A stretch of 7,184 bases of DNA from Bacillota bacterium (GTDB lineage: Bacteria > Bacillota > Clostridia > Clostridiales > Clostridiaceae). Positions 1-5,422 of the stretch are shown piece by piece (positions within the stretch are counted from its first letter, which is position 1; each line of letters opens with the position of its first letter). Position numbers and translations under genes: made by a program. The DNA is taken from contig JAEZDX010000514.1 of the NCBI GenBank assembly GCA_023417975.1, forward strand, positions 1 to 7,184. The letters run 5' to 3'. The notes beneath the pieces were generated by a model, which worked only from the letters and a program-made list of their open reading frames with translations, did no database searches and was not told the DNA's origin.

Positions 1-152
1 TTATTACTCCATACAGTTATTGTTTCCATTTTTGTTGACTGACTGCCGTTTGATTTGTCGCTGTCATTCTTTTGACCGCAGCCTGCCAAAACGCCGGTGG
101 AAACCATAATTGTACCAGCTACACACAGTGCTCTGATGAGATTTTTTTTCAT
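1..152 (-). CDS. Lipoprotein, probable ABC transporter extracellular solute-binding protein (N-terminal part only)
   Basis: Only the first 50 codons are inside the window; the gene runs off the left edge. The product starts with a basic segment (KKN..R), a hydrophobic stretch and a lipobox Leu22-Ala23-Gly24-Cys25, so it is a type II signal peptide and the mature protein would be lipid-anchored at Cys25 on the outer face of the membrane. A polar Asp/Ser/Asn/Gln linker follows, then a strand ending ITVWSN, which is typical of the first beta strand of family 1 (sugar-type) solute-binding proteins. The ATG at 152-150 is preceded by a GGGGGA ribosome binding site at about 161-166. The lipoprotein call is firm. 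The solute-binding call rests on that short motif and the linker, and the substrate cannot be told. Confidence 0.75.
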   Translation of the reverse strand, partial: MKKNLIRALCVAGTIMVSTGVLAGCGQKNDSDKSNGSQSTKMETITVWSN

Positions 153-197
153 TTTTTTATTCCCCCTTATAGCTATTTTCTGTTTACGCCTTTGATT

Positions 198-213
198 ATA
201 TTATCGTTCACAA
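198..213 (-). promoter_or_regulatory. Possible CcpA-binding cre site upstream of the lipoprotein gene
   Basis: Read on the minus strand the site is TTGTGAACGATAATAT. It matches the loose cre consensus WTGNNANCGNWNNCAW at all fixed positions but one (T for C near the 3' end). It lies 46-61 bp upstream of the start codon of a probable sugar-binding lipoprotein, downstream of the best promoter candidate, where a bound repressor could act as a roadblock. Catabolite repression would fit a sugar transporter, but the consensus is loose and chance matches are common in AT-rich spacers. Confidence 0.25.
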
Positions 214-286
214 TTTATTAACATGGAAAAATCCATAAATACATGTAAATTGCAATAGTCTTTAATATTTTTTCAAACTGCCTTTT

Positions 287-295
287 ATTATACCA
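287..295 (-). promoter_or_regulatory. Extended -10 promoter candidate for the lipoprotein gene
   Basis: On the minus strand the spacer reads TGGTATAAT, a perfect -10 hexamer with the TG extension. The -35 position (AGATGT at 17 bp) is poor, which is tolerated by extended -10 promoters. Transcription would begin near 280 and give a leader of roughly 125 nt. A second TATAAT on the same strand at 195-200 has no usable -35 box. Confidence 0.45.
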
Positions 296-339
296 TCTGT
301 GAATATACGACATCTAAATATATTCATAATATTTTGCGC

Positions 340-366
340 AAAAAAAACTCCCTTATGACAGAGAGT
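340..366 (-). terminator. Rho-independent terminator of the GNAT/membrane-protein operon
   Basis: On the minus strand ACTCTC (366-361) pairs with GGGAGT (352-347; one G-U pair) across an 8-nt loop, and seven T residues follow directly (346-340). It lies about 50 bp after the stop of the gene at 417-938 and separates it from the lipoprotein gene. Confidence 0.7.
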
Positions 367-416
367 CTACATTTATACTATTTTAAAATTAACTTTTAAA
401 CTCACATAATATTTTC

Positions 417-938
417 CTACGAAACAGGAGTAAGCTCTTTAACCTCTGATATGCCGTATTTATCAGAGGACTTGATAGAAAACTTCGCTTTATCCTTTGT
501 GAACTTATTATCTTTCAAATTAAAAACAATGGGCATATCCCTCAAATTATATATGGTTGACAGCACCACTTTGCCATTACTCTTAAACACAATAAGATAT
601 TGACCCTCACTGTGTACTTCATTTTCCACATTGTGAAACATTATATACTCAATAAAGGTTTTTGCTGAGGTCCATTCTTTACCAACACTTTTATATACTT
701 CTTCTGATGGATAATAGGGAGGAAATACATAGCATTCGTCCCAACTGAAATTAGTTTCTTCCACTATATTTACTTCATCTTTTGCAGCACAGGCATCTTT
801 TAATCTCGTTTCAAGAGTGCTAAAATTTTCGTTTTTTATTTTCATTGCTCTATATTCCGGAGTTCCGAATATAAAAAACAACAGGAATACTACAAATAAA
901 GAGCCTGCAATAATCAATACCCTTTTTTTCTTAGACAT
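417..938 (-). CDS. Membrane-anchored protein of unknown function
   Basis: The family is not recognised by name. The 173-residue product has a basic N-terminus (KKKR, residues 3-6) and one hydrophobic segment at about residues 7-25 without a lipobox, so it is predicted to be anchored in the membrane with the rest outside the cell. The outer part is about 145 residues of mixed alpha/beta character, with a distinctive aromatic motif FSWDECYVFPPY at residues 64-75 and two cysteines at 50 and 69 that could form a disulfide. Similar W-D-x2-Y-x-F-x-PY motifs occur, as I recall, in small uncharacterised Firmicute exported proteins. The ATG is preceded by GGGAG at 946-950 with 7-nt spacing. It follows the GNAT gene by 31 bp with no terminator between, so the two are probably co-transcribed. 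Confidence 0.75.
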   Translation of the reverse strand: MSKKKRVLIIAGSLFVVFLLFFIFGTPEYRAMKIKNENFSTLETRLKDACAAKDEVNIVEETNFSWDECYVFPPYYPSEEVYKSVGKEWTSAKTFIEYIMFHNVENEVHSEGQYLIVFKSNGKVVLSTIYNLRDMPIVFNLKDNKFTKDKAKFSIKSSDKYGISEVKELTPVS

Positions 939-969
939 TATTACACTCCCATTTAATTATTTTATTAAA

Positions 970-1422
970 TCATAAAACTTTTCTCATGCAAATACTGTTG
1001 GCATTACCTTCATAGGGTCCATAATTTTTTATGGCTCCATAGCCCTTCCCTTTATACAGCTTTATTGCCTCCAGTTGTTTTACTCCCGTTTCCAATACTG
1101 CGAATTTATATCCATTTGCTTTAGCCAACTTCTCAAGTTCATCTACTATTTTCTTAGCTATTCCTTGTCCTCTGCATTCTTTTTTTACAAATATACGTTT
1201 CAATTCAACTGTAGCTTTGTCGAATTCCTTAAAACCTCCGCAGCCAATTGGGGTGTTATAATTATAGGCTATTACAACATTGTTTATGTTTTGTACCACA
1301 TTGTATTTTTTATATGACTTTTGCAGTTCTCCATAGGTATTTTCAAGATCCTCATCCAATAATTTTATTAGTTCCATAAAATCCGTATTATTGCTGTCTG
1401 CTATTGCAATCATTATATTCAT
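970..1422 (-). CDS. GNAT-family N-acetyltransferase
   Basis: A 150-residue acetyl-CoA-dependent N-acetyltransferase of the Gcn5-related fold. Visible are the beta-4 strand VELKRIFV (72-79), the acetyl-CoA pyrophosphate-binding motif A with RGQGIA at 84-89 followed by its amphipathic helix, the beta-5 strand FAVLETG (107-113), and motif B AIKLYKGKGY (119-128). The ending NYGPYEGN...SICMRK is typical of a widespread group of stand-alone cytoplasmic GNATs whose substrate (a small amine or a protein amino group) is generally unknown. The length is normal for a single-domain GNAT. The first ATG is chosen because GGAG lies 7 nt upstream (1430-1433); the in-frame Met4 is too far from it. First gene of a likely operon with the membrane protein at 417-938. 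Confidence 0.9.
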   Translation of the reverse strand: MNIMIAIADSNNTDFMELIKLLDEDLENTYGELQKSYKKYNVVQNINNVVIAYNYNTPIGCGGFKEFDKATVELKRIFVKKECRGQGIAKKIVDELEKLAKANGYKFAVLETGVKQLEAIKLYKGKGYGAIKNYGPYEGNANSICMRKVL

Positions 1423-1457
1423 ACTTTTTCTCCATACTTTAGTGTATTTTTATTTTT

Positions 1458-1486
1458 ATTATATATGCATATCCAAATAAATACAA
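1458..1486 (-). promoter_or_regulatory. Sigma-A-type promoter of the GNAT gene
   Basis: On the minus strand TTGTAT (1486-1481), a 17-bp spacer and a perfect TATAAT (1463-1458) give a plausible vegetative promoter. Transcription would start near 1451, leaving a short leader of about 28 nt before the ATG. Confidence 0.55.
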
Positions 1487-1549
1487 TTTATTATATTCAT
1501 TTTTTCTTTTATTGAGCTACTTATTTTTATTTAATTGAATAGACAAATA

Positions 1550-1576
1550 TAAAGTAATGATGAATACTGTCGAATA
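1550..1576 (+). promoter_or_regulatory. Sigma-D (sigma-28) type motility promoter of the chemoreceptor gene
   Basis: TAAAGTAA (1550-1557), 11 bp, then GTCGAATA (1569-1576) follows the flagellar/chemotaxis sigma factor layout TAAA-N15-GCCGATAA. The -35 TAAA is exact and the -10 keeps the G-CGA core. Sigma-D control is usual for chemoreceptors in motile Bacilli and Clostridia, which supports the match. Transcription would start near 1583 and give a leader of about 120 nt. A weaker sigma-A alternative (TTCAAG, 17 bp, TATACT at 1654-1659) also exists. Confidence 0.5.
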
Positions 1577-1597
1577 TTGTTATATAGATTGTTTTAA

Positions 1598-1645
1598 CTT
1601 TTGGAGGTGAAACCTTAAAATACTAAGCTATTCAAGTGTTTAGTA
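1598..1645 (+). other. Two small hairpins and an unused Shine-Dalgarno sequence in the chemoreceptor leader
   Basis: A near-perfect Shine-Dalgarno GGAGGTGA occurs at 1603-1610, but no ATG, GTG or TTG lies at a usable distance after it. It can fold on itself: AGGT pairs with ACCT across GAA, extended by a G-U pair and, after one mismatch, three T-A pairs. Directly downstream TACTAAGC (1621-1628) pairs with GTTTAGTA (1638-1645) over a 9-nt loop. The real ribosome binding site of the chemoreceptor is GAGAGG at 1691-1696. No known riboswitch family was recognised; whether the structure has a role is unknown. Confidence 0.35.
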
Positions 1646-1706
1646 AACGTATTTATACTATTTTACGATTATTCCCTAAATTTCAAAATCGAGAGGATGT
1701 ACACAA

Positions 1707-3422
1707 ATGAAAAAGTTATTTTTCAATTTAAAAATTGGTCAGAAATTAGGCGCTGTATTTATTGTAATGGTAATTTTTATGTCCATTATCGGCTATGTAG
1801 GTATTTCAAACATGCAAAAACTAAATGCTATTAATAAAGAAACCTATGAAATAGATTTGGTAGGTATAAGAGCTCTATCTGAACTAAAAGAAAATTTAAT
1901 GCAAATTCGTACGGATGTATTACTTTTGTTATATGATAGAGACAGAAATAAGGTTCAGTCTATTGAAGAAGATATAAATAAATTAAAAGCTGAAAATGAT
2001 GAAATTACCTTAACATATGAGAAAACAATTGTTACTGAAGACGATAAACGTTTGTTTACTGAATTTCAGAAATTATTGTCAGACTATAGAACTGCACGAG
2101 ATGAAGTAATAAAACTTGTAAATGACAACAAGTATGATGAAGCTATGTCAGCTTTTCCTAAATTAAATCAAGTTCGGGATAATATGTTTGAAGTATTGAA
2201 TAAGGATATCCAACTAAATACTTCCTTAGCCAAAGAAAATTATGAATATAGTAAATCTCTCTATTTCTCTTCACGCTTTTTAGTTTTTGCTATTATAATT
2301 GTTAGCGTTGCTATAGCAGTCTTATTAGCTTATGCTATTTCCACAATAATTTCAAAGCAGTTAAAAAAAGTAGTCATTTTCGCTGAGTCTATAGGTGAAG
2401 GTGATTTATCTCAAGTAATTGATATAGATAGTAAGGATGAAGTTGGAAATCTCGCAACTGCATTAAATTTAGCGGGACAGAACATAAGAAATCTTATTTC
2501 CGGTATAATTGTCGGTGCTGAAGATATTAGCGCCACAAGTGAAGAATTATCTGCAACAACAGAAGAAATATCCTCTAAAATGGAGGCAGCAGCAGAGTCT
2601 GTCAATCAAATAACTAAAGGCACCCAGGATTTAAGTGCTACAACTGAAGAAGTTTCCGCTTCATCAGAAGAAATTGGATCTACAATTATTGAACTGTCCA
2701 AAAAAGCTGGTGATTCAAGAATTGCTGTAGAAGAAATAAAAAATCGTGCCGTCAATATAACTAAAAAAGCTGCCAATGCAATAGACGAAAGTAACTCAAT
2801 CTATGAAAGGCAGCGCACCAATCTTCTAAACGGTATAGAGGAAGGTAAAGTTGTAGAACAAGTAAAGCTTATGGCGGATTCTATTGCAGATATTTCAGCT
2901 CAAACTAATCTTCTGGCACTTAATGCTGCTATAGAAGCTGCAAGAGCTGGTGAACAAGGTAGAGGCTTTGCTGTTGTGGCTGATGAAGTCAGAAAATTGG
3001 CAGAGCAATCGGCTCGGGCTGTTACAAGCATTCAAAGCATGGTAGTTAAAGTTCAGTCTGCTCTAAATAACCTCTCTCAAAGCGGACGTGATGTTTTAGA
3101 TTTTATGCTAAATAATGTGCAGCCAACTTATGATCTGCTTGCTGAAACAGGAATACAATACGAAAAAGATGCCGAATTTGTACGTGAAATAACTTCGGAT
3201 ATTGCTGATGCAACAAAGCAAATGTCTGAAACTATTGAACAAGTGGGTTCGGCAATTCAAAATGTATCAGCAACTGCTCAAGAGTCTGCATCAAGCTCTG
3301 AAGAGATATTATCCGGCATTAACGAAACTGCTGCAGCTGTAGATGATGTTGCTAAATCAGCTCAAAGTCAAGCTGAACTGGCAGAAAAATTAAACATAAT
3401 GATAAGTAAATTTAAAATTTAA
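1707..3422 (+). CDS. Methyl-accepting chemotaxis protein with four-helix-bundle sensor
   Basis: A 571-residue transmembrane chemoreceptor that senses an outside ligand and controls CheA kinase through CheW. Order of parts: short cytoplasmic N-terminus opening NLKIGQKLG; first membrane segment (about 15-34); an all-helical extracellular sensor of about 150 residues of the 4HB_MCP type; second membrane segment (about 189-213); HAMP linker (about 214-266); and a long coiled-coil signalling domain to the end. The highly conserved hairpin tip that binds CheA/CheW spans about 397-430 (QTNLLALNAAIEAARAGEQG, then GFAVVADEVR). Glu/Gln- and Ser/Ala-rich heptads such as SATTEE (282-287 and 310-314) are candidate methylation regions. 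There is no C-terminal NWETF-type CheR/CheB tether. ATG preceded by GAGAGG (1691-1696). The ligand cannot be predicted. It stands alone, with a sigma-D-like promoter and its own terminator. Confidence 0.97.
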   Translation: MKKLFFNLKIGQKLGAVFIVMVIFMSIIGYVGISNMQKLNAINKETYEIDLVGIRALSELKENLMQIRTDVLLLLYDRDRNKVQSIEEDINKLKAENDEITLTYEKTIVTEDDKRLFTEFQKLLSDYRTARDEVIKLVNDNKYDEAMSAFPKLNQVRDNMFEVLNKDIQLNTSLAKENYEYSKSLYFSSRFLVFAIIIVSVAIAVLLAYAISTIISKQLKKVVIFAESIGEGDLSQVIDIDSKDEVGNLATALNLAGQNIRNLISGIIVGAEDISATSEELSATTEEISSKMEAAAESVNQITKGTQDLSATTEEVSASSEEIGSTIIELSKKAGDSRIAVEEIKNRAVNITKKAANAIDESNSIYERQRTNLLNGIEEGKVVEQVKLMADSIADISAQTNLLALNAAIEAARAGEQGRGFAVVADEVRKLAEQSARAVTSIQSMVVKVQSALNNLSQSGRDVLDFMLNNVQPTYDLLAETGIQYEKDAEFVREITSDIADATKQMSETIEQVGSAIQNVSATAQESASSSEEILSGINETAAAVDDVAKSAQSQAELAEKLNIMISKFKI

Positions 3423-3478
3423 ACCTACTATCTGTCCACACTAATTATATATTTTTCAATAGGAATGGTTAAACCATG

Positions 3479-3514
3479 TGCCGTATTTTTCAAAAGTGAA
3501 TTATGCGGCATTTT
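3479..3514 (+). terminator. Probable terminator of the chemoreceptor gene
   Basis: TGCCGTAT...TTCA (3479-3492) pairs with TGAA...ATGCGGCA (3497-3510) across an AAAG loop, with one G-U pair and two T-T mismatches in a 14-position stem, followed by TTTT. The T tract is short, so termination may be partial. The rest of 3515-3580 holds only a GGACAT/ATGTCC inverted repeat (3540-3545, 3564-3569). Confidence 0.6.
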
Positions 3515-3580
3515 CATATACTTCTTGTTTTAGTATAAAGGACATTTAATTTAGTTCTGAATCATGTCCAATGCAACATA

Positions 3581-3609
3581 TTGACATAAGCTGATATGTG
3601 AGCTATTAT
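3581..3609 (+). promoter_or_regulatory. Sigma-A promoter of the QueG-like gene
   Basis: A perfect -35 TTGACA (3581-3586), an ideal 17-bp spacer and TATTAT (3604-3609; five of six bases) make this the best vegetative promoter in the window. A TATAAT at 3607-3612 overlaps but would need a 20-bp spacer. Start of transcription near 3616 leaves a leader of about 170 nt before the TTG start codon. Confidence 0.7.
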
Positions 3610-3615
3610 AATTAT

Positions 3616-3774
3616 AGTGTACATACACGTTGTATTTATTAACATAGTATACTATCATATATAGCTGCAAATATTATTTTTTCACGCTAATCGTGTAGGT
3701 ACACATTTGCTATATTGTAAGAAGTTTATCTTTATTCACTTCTGCATTTCGTACATATAAAATCTATTATTCTT
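3616..3774 (+). other. Long foldable 5' leader of the QueG-like gene
   Basis: This gene-free stretch holds several inverted repeats in a row: the 12-bp palindrome ATAGTATACTAT (3644-3655); a stem in which ATATA (3659-3663) and GCAAAT (3667-3672) pair with ATTTGCTATAT (3705-3715), leaving a GCT bulge; inside it CACG (3683-3686) pairing with CGTG (3692-3695), overlapping the alternative pair GTGTA/TACAC (3693-3704); and AGAAGT (3720-3725) with ACTTCT (3738-3743). A run of six T lies at 3677-3682. Mutually exclusive stems in a long leader are the layout of a cis-regulatory RNA. It does not match the preQ1, cobalamin or T-box patterns I know, so no class is assigned. Confidence 0.35.
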
Positions 3775-3787
3775 GGAGGGATGGAAA

Positions 3788-4633
3788 TTGAAAAATGAAC
3801 TGAAAGCCCACATAGAGAATTTTGTTTTACAAAGCAAAAGCAATTGGTCCGAAGTTTTGAATGATCGCTGGTTTGATGAGCCTATTATAAAGTACGCCTC
3901 TGCAGACGATTCTCTGTTTGAAGATTATAAGAAGATAATCGGCAGTTACCACCTTACCCCTAAGGAAGCCTTTGACCTTGCTTTCGGTGAAGGAAGCTAT
4001 TCTGGCGGTACAGTGATAAGTGCCGTGCTGCCCATAAATGAAAAAGTAAGAAAAAGTAATCGTCCTCAAAAGCAATGGCCTTCAAAAGAATGGGCTTTGC
4101 TCCGTACTAACCAAGCAAAATTTCTGAATGATTTTACTGAGTACATTATAAAGCTTTTAAATTCAAAGGGTTATAAGGCTATATCTCCTTATAACTCACA
4201 ATTGTTTAAAAGAGTAGAGGAGCTTACAGGTCCATCCTCAAACTGGTCTGAACGTCACATAGCCTATGCGGCAGGCCTAGGCACTTTTTCAATAAATGAT
4301 GGATTTATTACTGAAAAAGGTATAGCCGTAAAATTAATCTCTGTTGTTACCGATTTAAAGCTTACACCGGATACTAGAACTGCAGAAAATTACAAGGCAA
4401 ATTGCCTCAAATGCAGCAAAGGAATTTGCGGAGCCTGTATTAAACGCTGCCCTGTAAATGCAATAACCGAAGCAGGACATGACAAAATTAAATGTCTTAA
4501 TTATGTATATGGCAGCGAATCAAAGAAACTAGCTGAATTTTACGGAGGTAACCCTGCTGTAGGATCAGGCTGTGGTCTATGTCAAACCAATGTTCCCTGT
4601 GAATTCAGAAATCCAACCGTAACTAAAGCGTAA
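3788..4633 (+). CDS. QueG-like double-cluster 4Fe-4S protein (epoxyqueuosine reductase homologue)
   Basis: A 281-residue cytoplasmic iron-sulfur protein. The TTG at 3788 is chosen as start because GGAGGG (3775-3780) lies 7 nt upstream; a TTG at 3773 overlaps that site, and the ATG at 3781 is out of frame and stops after five codons. RHIAYAAGLGTFSINDGFIT (about 156-175) matches the conserved region of QueG, the cobalamin-dependent enzyme of the last step of queuosine synthesis. Cysteines at 206, 209, 214, 217, 221 (the last followed by Pro), 236, 262, 265 and 271 would carry two 4Fe-4S clusters. The first motif is CxxCx4CxxCx3CP rather than the ferredoxin-like CxxCxxCx3CP of true QueG, the second reads CGLCQTNVPCEFRNP rather than CxxCQxxCPWN, and the C-terminal HEAT region of QueG is absent. 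It is therefore probably a paralogous, uncharacterised redox protein; QueG activity itself is doubtful. Confidence 0.85.
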   Translation: MKNELKAHIENFVLQSKSNWSEVLNDRWFDEPIIKYASADDSLFEDYKKIIGSYHLTPKEAFDLAFGEGSYSGGTVISAVLPINEKVRKSNRPQKQWPSKEWALLRTNQAKFLNDFTEYIIKLLNSKGYKAISPYNSQLFKRVEELTGPSSNWSERHIAYAAGLGTFSINDGFITEKGIAVKLISVVTDLKLTPDTRTAENYKANCLKCSKGICGACIKRCPVNAITEAGHDKIKCLNYVYGSESKKLAEFYGGNPAVGSGCGLCQTNVPCEFRNPTVTKA

Positions 4634-4840
4634 TGTTTAAATTCACATATTCTTATATGTACGTTCACATCAGACTATAGTTCTGTAACAAACTAGTGGT
4701 TGGTGTAGTTTTGAGGACAAGTATTGCCATTATATATATCTTCTACCTGCAGCTTGAAGCTTGTCTACGTTGCACCTACCACTGCTTATGAACATAGCCT
4801 TACTGTGAAAAAAGTTCATATATGATATATTATGTTAGCG
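4634..4840. other. Convergent spacer with a long imperfect hairpin (4695-4783)
   Basis: The spacer lies between two genes pointing at each other. AGTGGT (4695-4700) pairs with ACCACT (4778-4783); after one T-T mismatch GGTGTAGT (4702-4709) pairs with GTTGCACC (4769-4776), with G-U pairs at the inner end; further in, GACAAG (4716-4721) pairs with CTTGTC (4760-4765). The result is an 89-nt hairpin with about 20 pairs. Beside it are ACATAT-TCTT-ATATGT (4645-4660) and TATGAAC/GTTCATA (4787-4793, 4814-4820). None has a proper T tract on the plus strand, so they are poor intrinsic terminators. The hairpin could be a structured RNA, a decayed MITE, or simply a transcript-end structure; no target-site duplication was seen. 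Confidence 0.5.
4808..4835 (-). terminator. Weak terminator candidate after the unknown helical protein gene
   Basis: On the minus strand, just past the stop codon, an all-AT stem (CATA..AT against AT.TATG, with a bulge) is followed by AAC and six T residues (4813-4808). The stem is unstable, so this is a weak call. Confidence 0.25.
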
Positions 4841-5308
4841 TCATTTTATTAGCTTTTCAAGCGTTATAAAGAATTCAGCTTTATTATTTATCATGCCGGA
4901 TAAAATTTTATAAGTGCTCGTATTAACATCACTTATATTTTTCACAAATCTGCCTTGAATATCAATGAACAAGGAATAAATGTCCTGCTCGGAGGTAAGA
5001 GAAAACTCTAAAAATTGTCTTATATTATTAATATGCGGTTCATATATTTTATTATTAAATTCATTAATTAAAAAAGATATCCTATCGTAAACACTAATAG
5101 CTATCTCCTCAAGATTCTCGTTGTCTGCTTCATTTTTCAATTTTTCATAATACATTATTGTTTTATTTATTTGCTTTGTCAAAATTGAAGCTACTATTTC
5201 TATTGAGGGTATTTCACATTTTTTTTTGGCAATATCTTCATAAAGTGCTTTTTTTCTTATGCAAACCTTTATTGCTTTATCTATCATGTCAATGACGTTG
5301 TATCTCAT
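4841..5308 (-). CDS. Unrecognised all-helical cytoplasmic protein, 155 aa
   Basis: I do not recognise this family. The start is placed at the ATG at 5308-5306 because GGGGTG (5314-5319) precedes it by 5 nt; an in-frame ATG 36 bp upstream (5344) has no ribosome binding site. There is no signal peptide or membrane segment. The sequence is rich in Lys, Glu, Ile and Asn and reads as four or more amphipathic helices: KAIKVCIRKKALYEDIA (about 12-28), ASILTKQINKTIMYYEKL (about 40-57), the region around YDRISFLINEF (about 74-84), and a C-terminal part with DIQGRFVKN (116-124) and TYKILSGMI (131-139). A helical-bundle fold is likely, but the ExxH ligands of ferritin-like proteins are missing, so iron binding is not claimed. 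It lies after a terminator and has no obvious partner. Confidence 0.75.
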   Translation of the reverse strand: MRYNVIDMIDKAIKVCIRKKALYEDIAKKKCEIPSIEIVASILTKQINKTIMYYEKLKNEADNENLEEIAISVYDRISFLINEFNNKIYEPHINNIRQFLEFSLTSEQDIYSLFIDIQGRFVKNISDVNTSTYKILSGMINNKAEFFITLEKLIK

Positions 5309-5361
5309 ATAATCACCCCATATATTTTCCAGCTTTTTTATCATATATTATTATTTTAAAC

Positions 5362-5376
5362 TTATTATAATAATAA
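5362..5376. promoter_or_regulatory. Perfect 7-1-7 inverted repeat, possible Fur/PerR-type operator
   Basis: TTATTATAATAATAA is an exact 7-1-7 palindrome and matches the PerR box pattern TTATAATNATTATAA at 12 of 14 defined positions. It covers a TATAAT (minus strand, 5369-5364) that could be the -10 of the helical-protein gene, though no good -35 is present. It also overlaps the T tract of the upstream terminator and is made only of A and T, so chance origin is possible. Confidence 0.3.
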
Positions 5377-5410
5377 AATAAGGGAAACCTTGATCATCAA
5401 CGGCTTCCCC
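5372..5410 (-). terminator. Rho-independent terminator of the greA-like/isochorismatase-like operon
   Basis: On the minus strand GGGAAGCC (5409-5402) pairs with GGTTTCCC (5389-5382; one G-U pair), stacked on an inner TTGA/TCAA stem with a TGA loop and one bulged G, followed by TTATTTTATT. It begins about 13 bp after the stop of the hydrolase gene. Confidence 0.8.
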
Positions 5411-5422
5411 AATTTCTGTTCA

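Noticed and set aside
371..385. The 15-mer ATTTATACTATTTTA occurs here and again at 1651-1665
   Set aside because: It is AT-only apart from one base; in 7 kb of such AT-rich DNA a repeat of this length is expected about by chance.
1075..1317. Open frame on the plus strand opposite the GNAT gene, 80 codons
   Set aside because: It is antisense to a clear GNAT gene, has no ribosome binding site and gives a Phe/Tyr-rich low-complexity protein, as expected for the complement of AT-rich coding DNA.
2411..2605. Minus-strand open frame inside the chemoreceptor gene
   Set aside because: It is fully inside a well-supported gene and its Ser/Ala-rich composition mirrors the Ser/Thr/Glu-rich heptads on the other strand.
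3423..3787. Possible small gene, tRNA or CRISPR-like array in the longest gene-free stretch
   Set aside because: No coding frame with a ribosome binding site, no cloverleaf and no regularly spaced direct repeats were found; only the terminator, the promoter and inverted repeats are supported.
3781..3798. ATG directly after the ribosome binding site of the QueG-like gene
   Set aside because: It is out of frame with the conserved protein, touches the Shine-Dalgarno with no spacing, and stops after five codons. The TTG at 3788 has proper spacing.
3827..4075. Minus-strand open frame inside the QueG-like gene
   Set aside because: No family resemblance and no supporting signals; the plus-strand gene carries conserved motifs.
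4645..4660. ACATAT-TCTT-ATATGT as terminator of the QueG-like gene
   Set aside because: The stem is short and all AT/GT-weak, and ACGTT rather than a T tract follows it.
5309..5344. Upstream ATG giving a 12-residue longer form of the helical protein
   Set aside because: No ribosome binding site precedes 5344, while GGGGTG sits 5 nt before the ATG at 5308.
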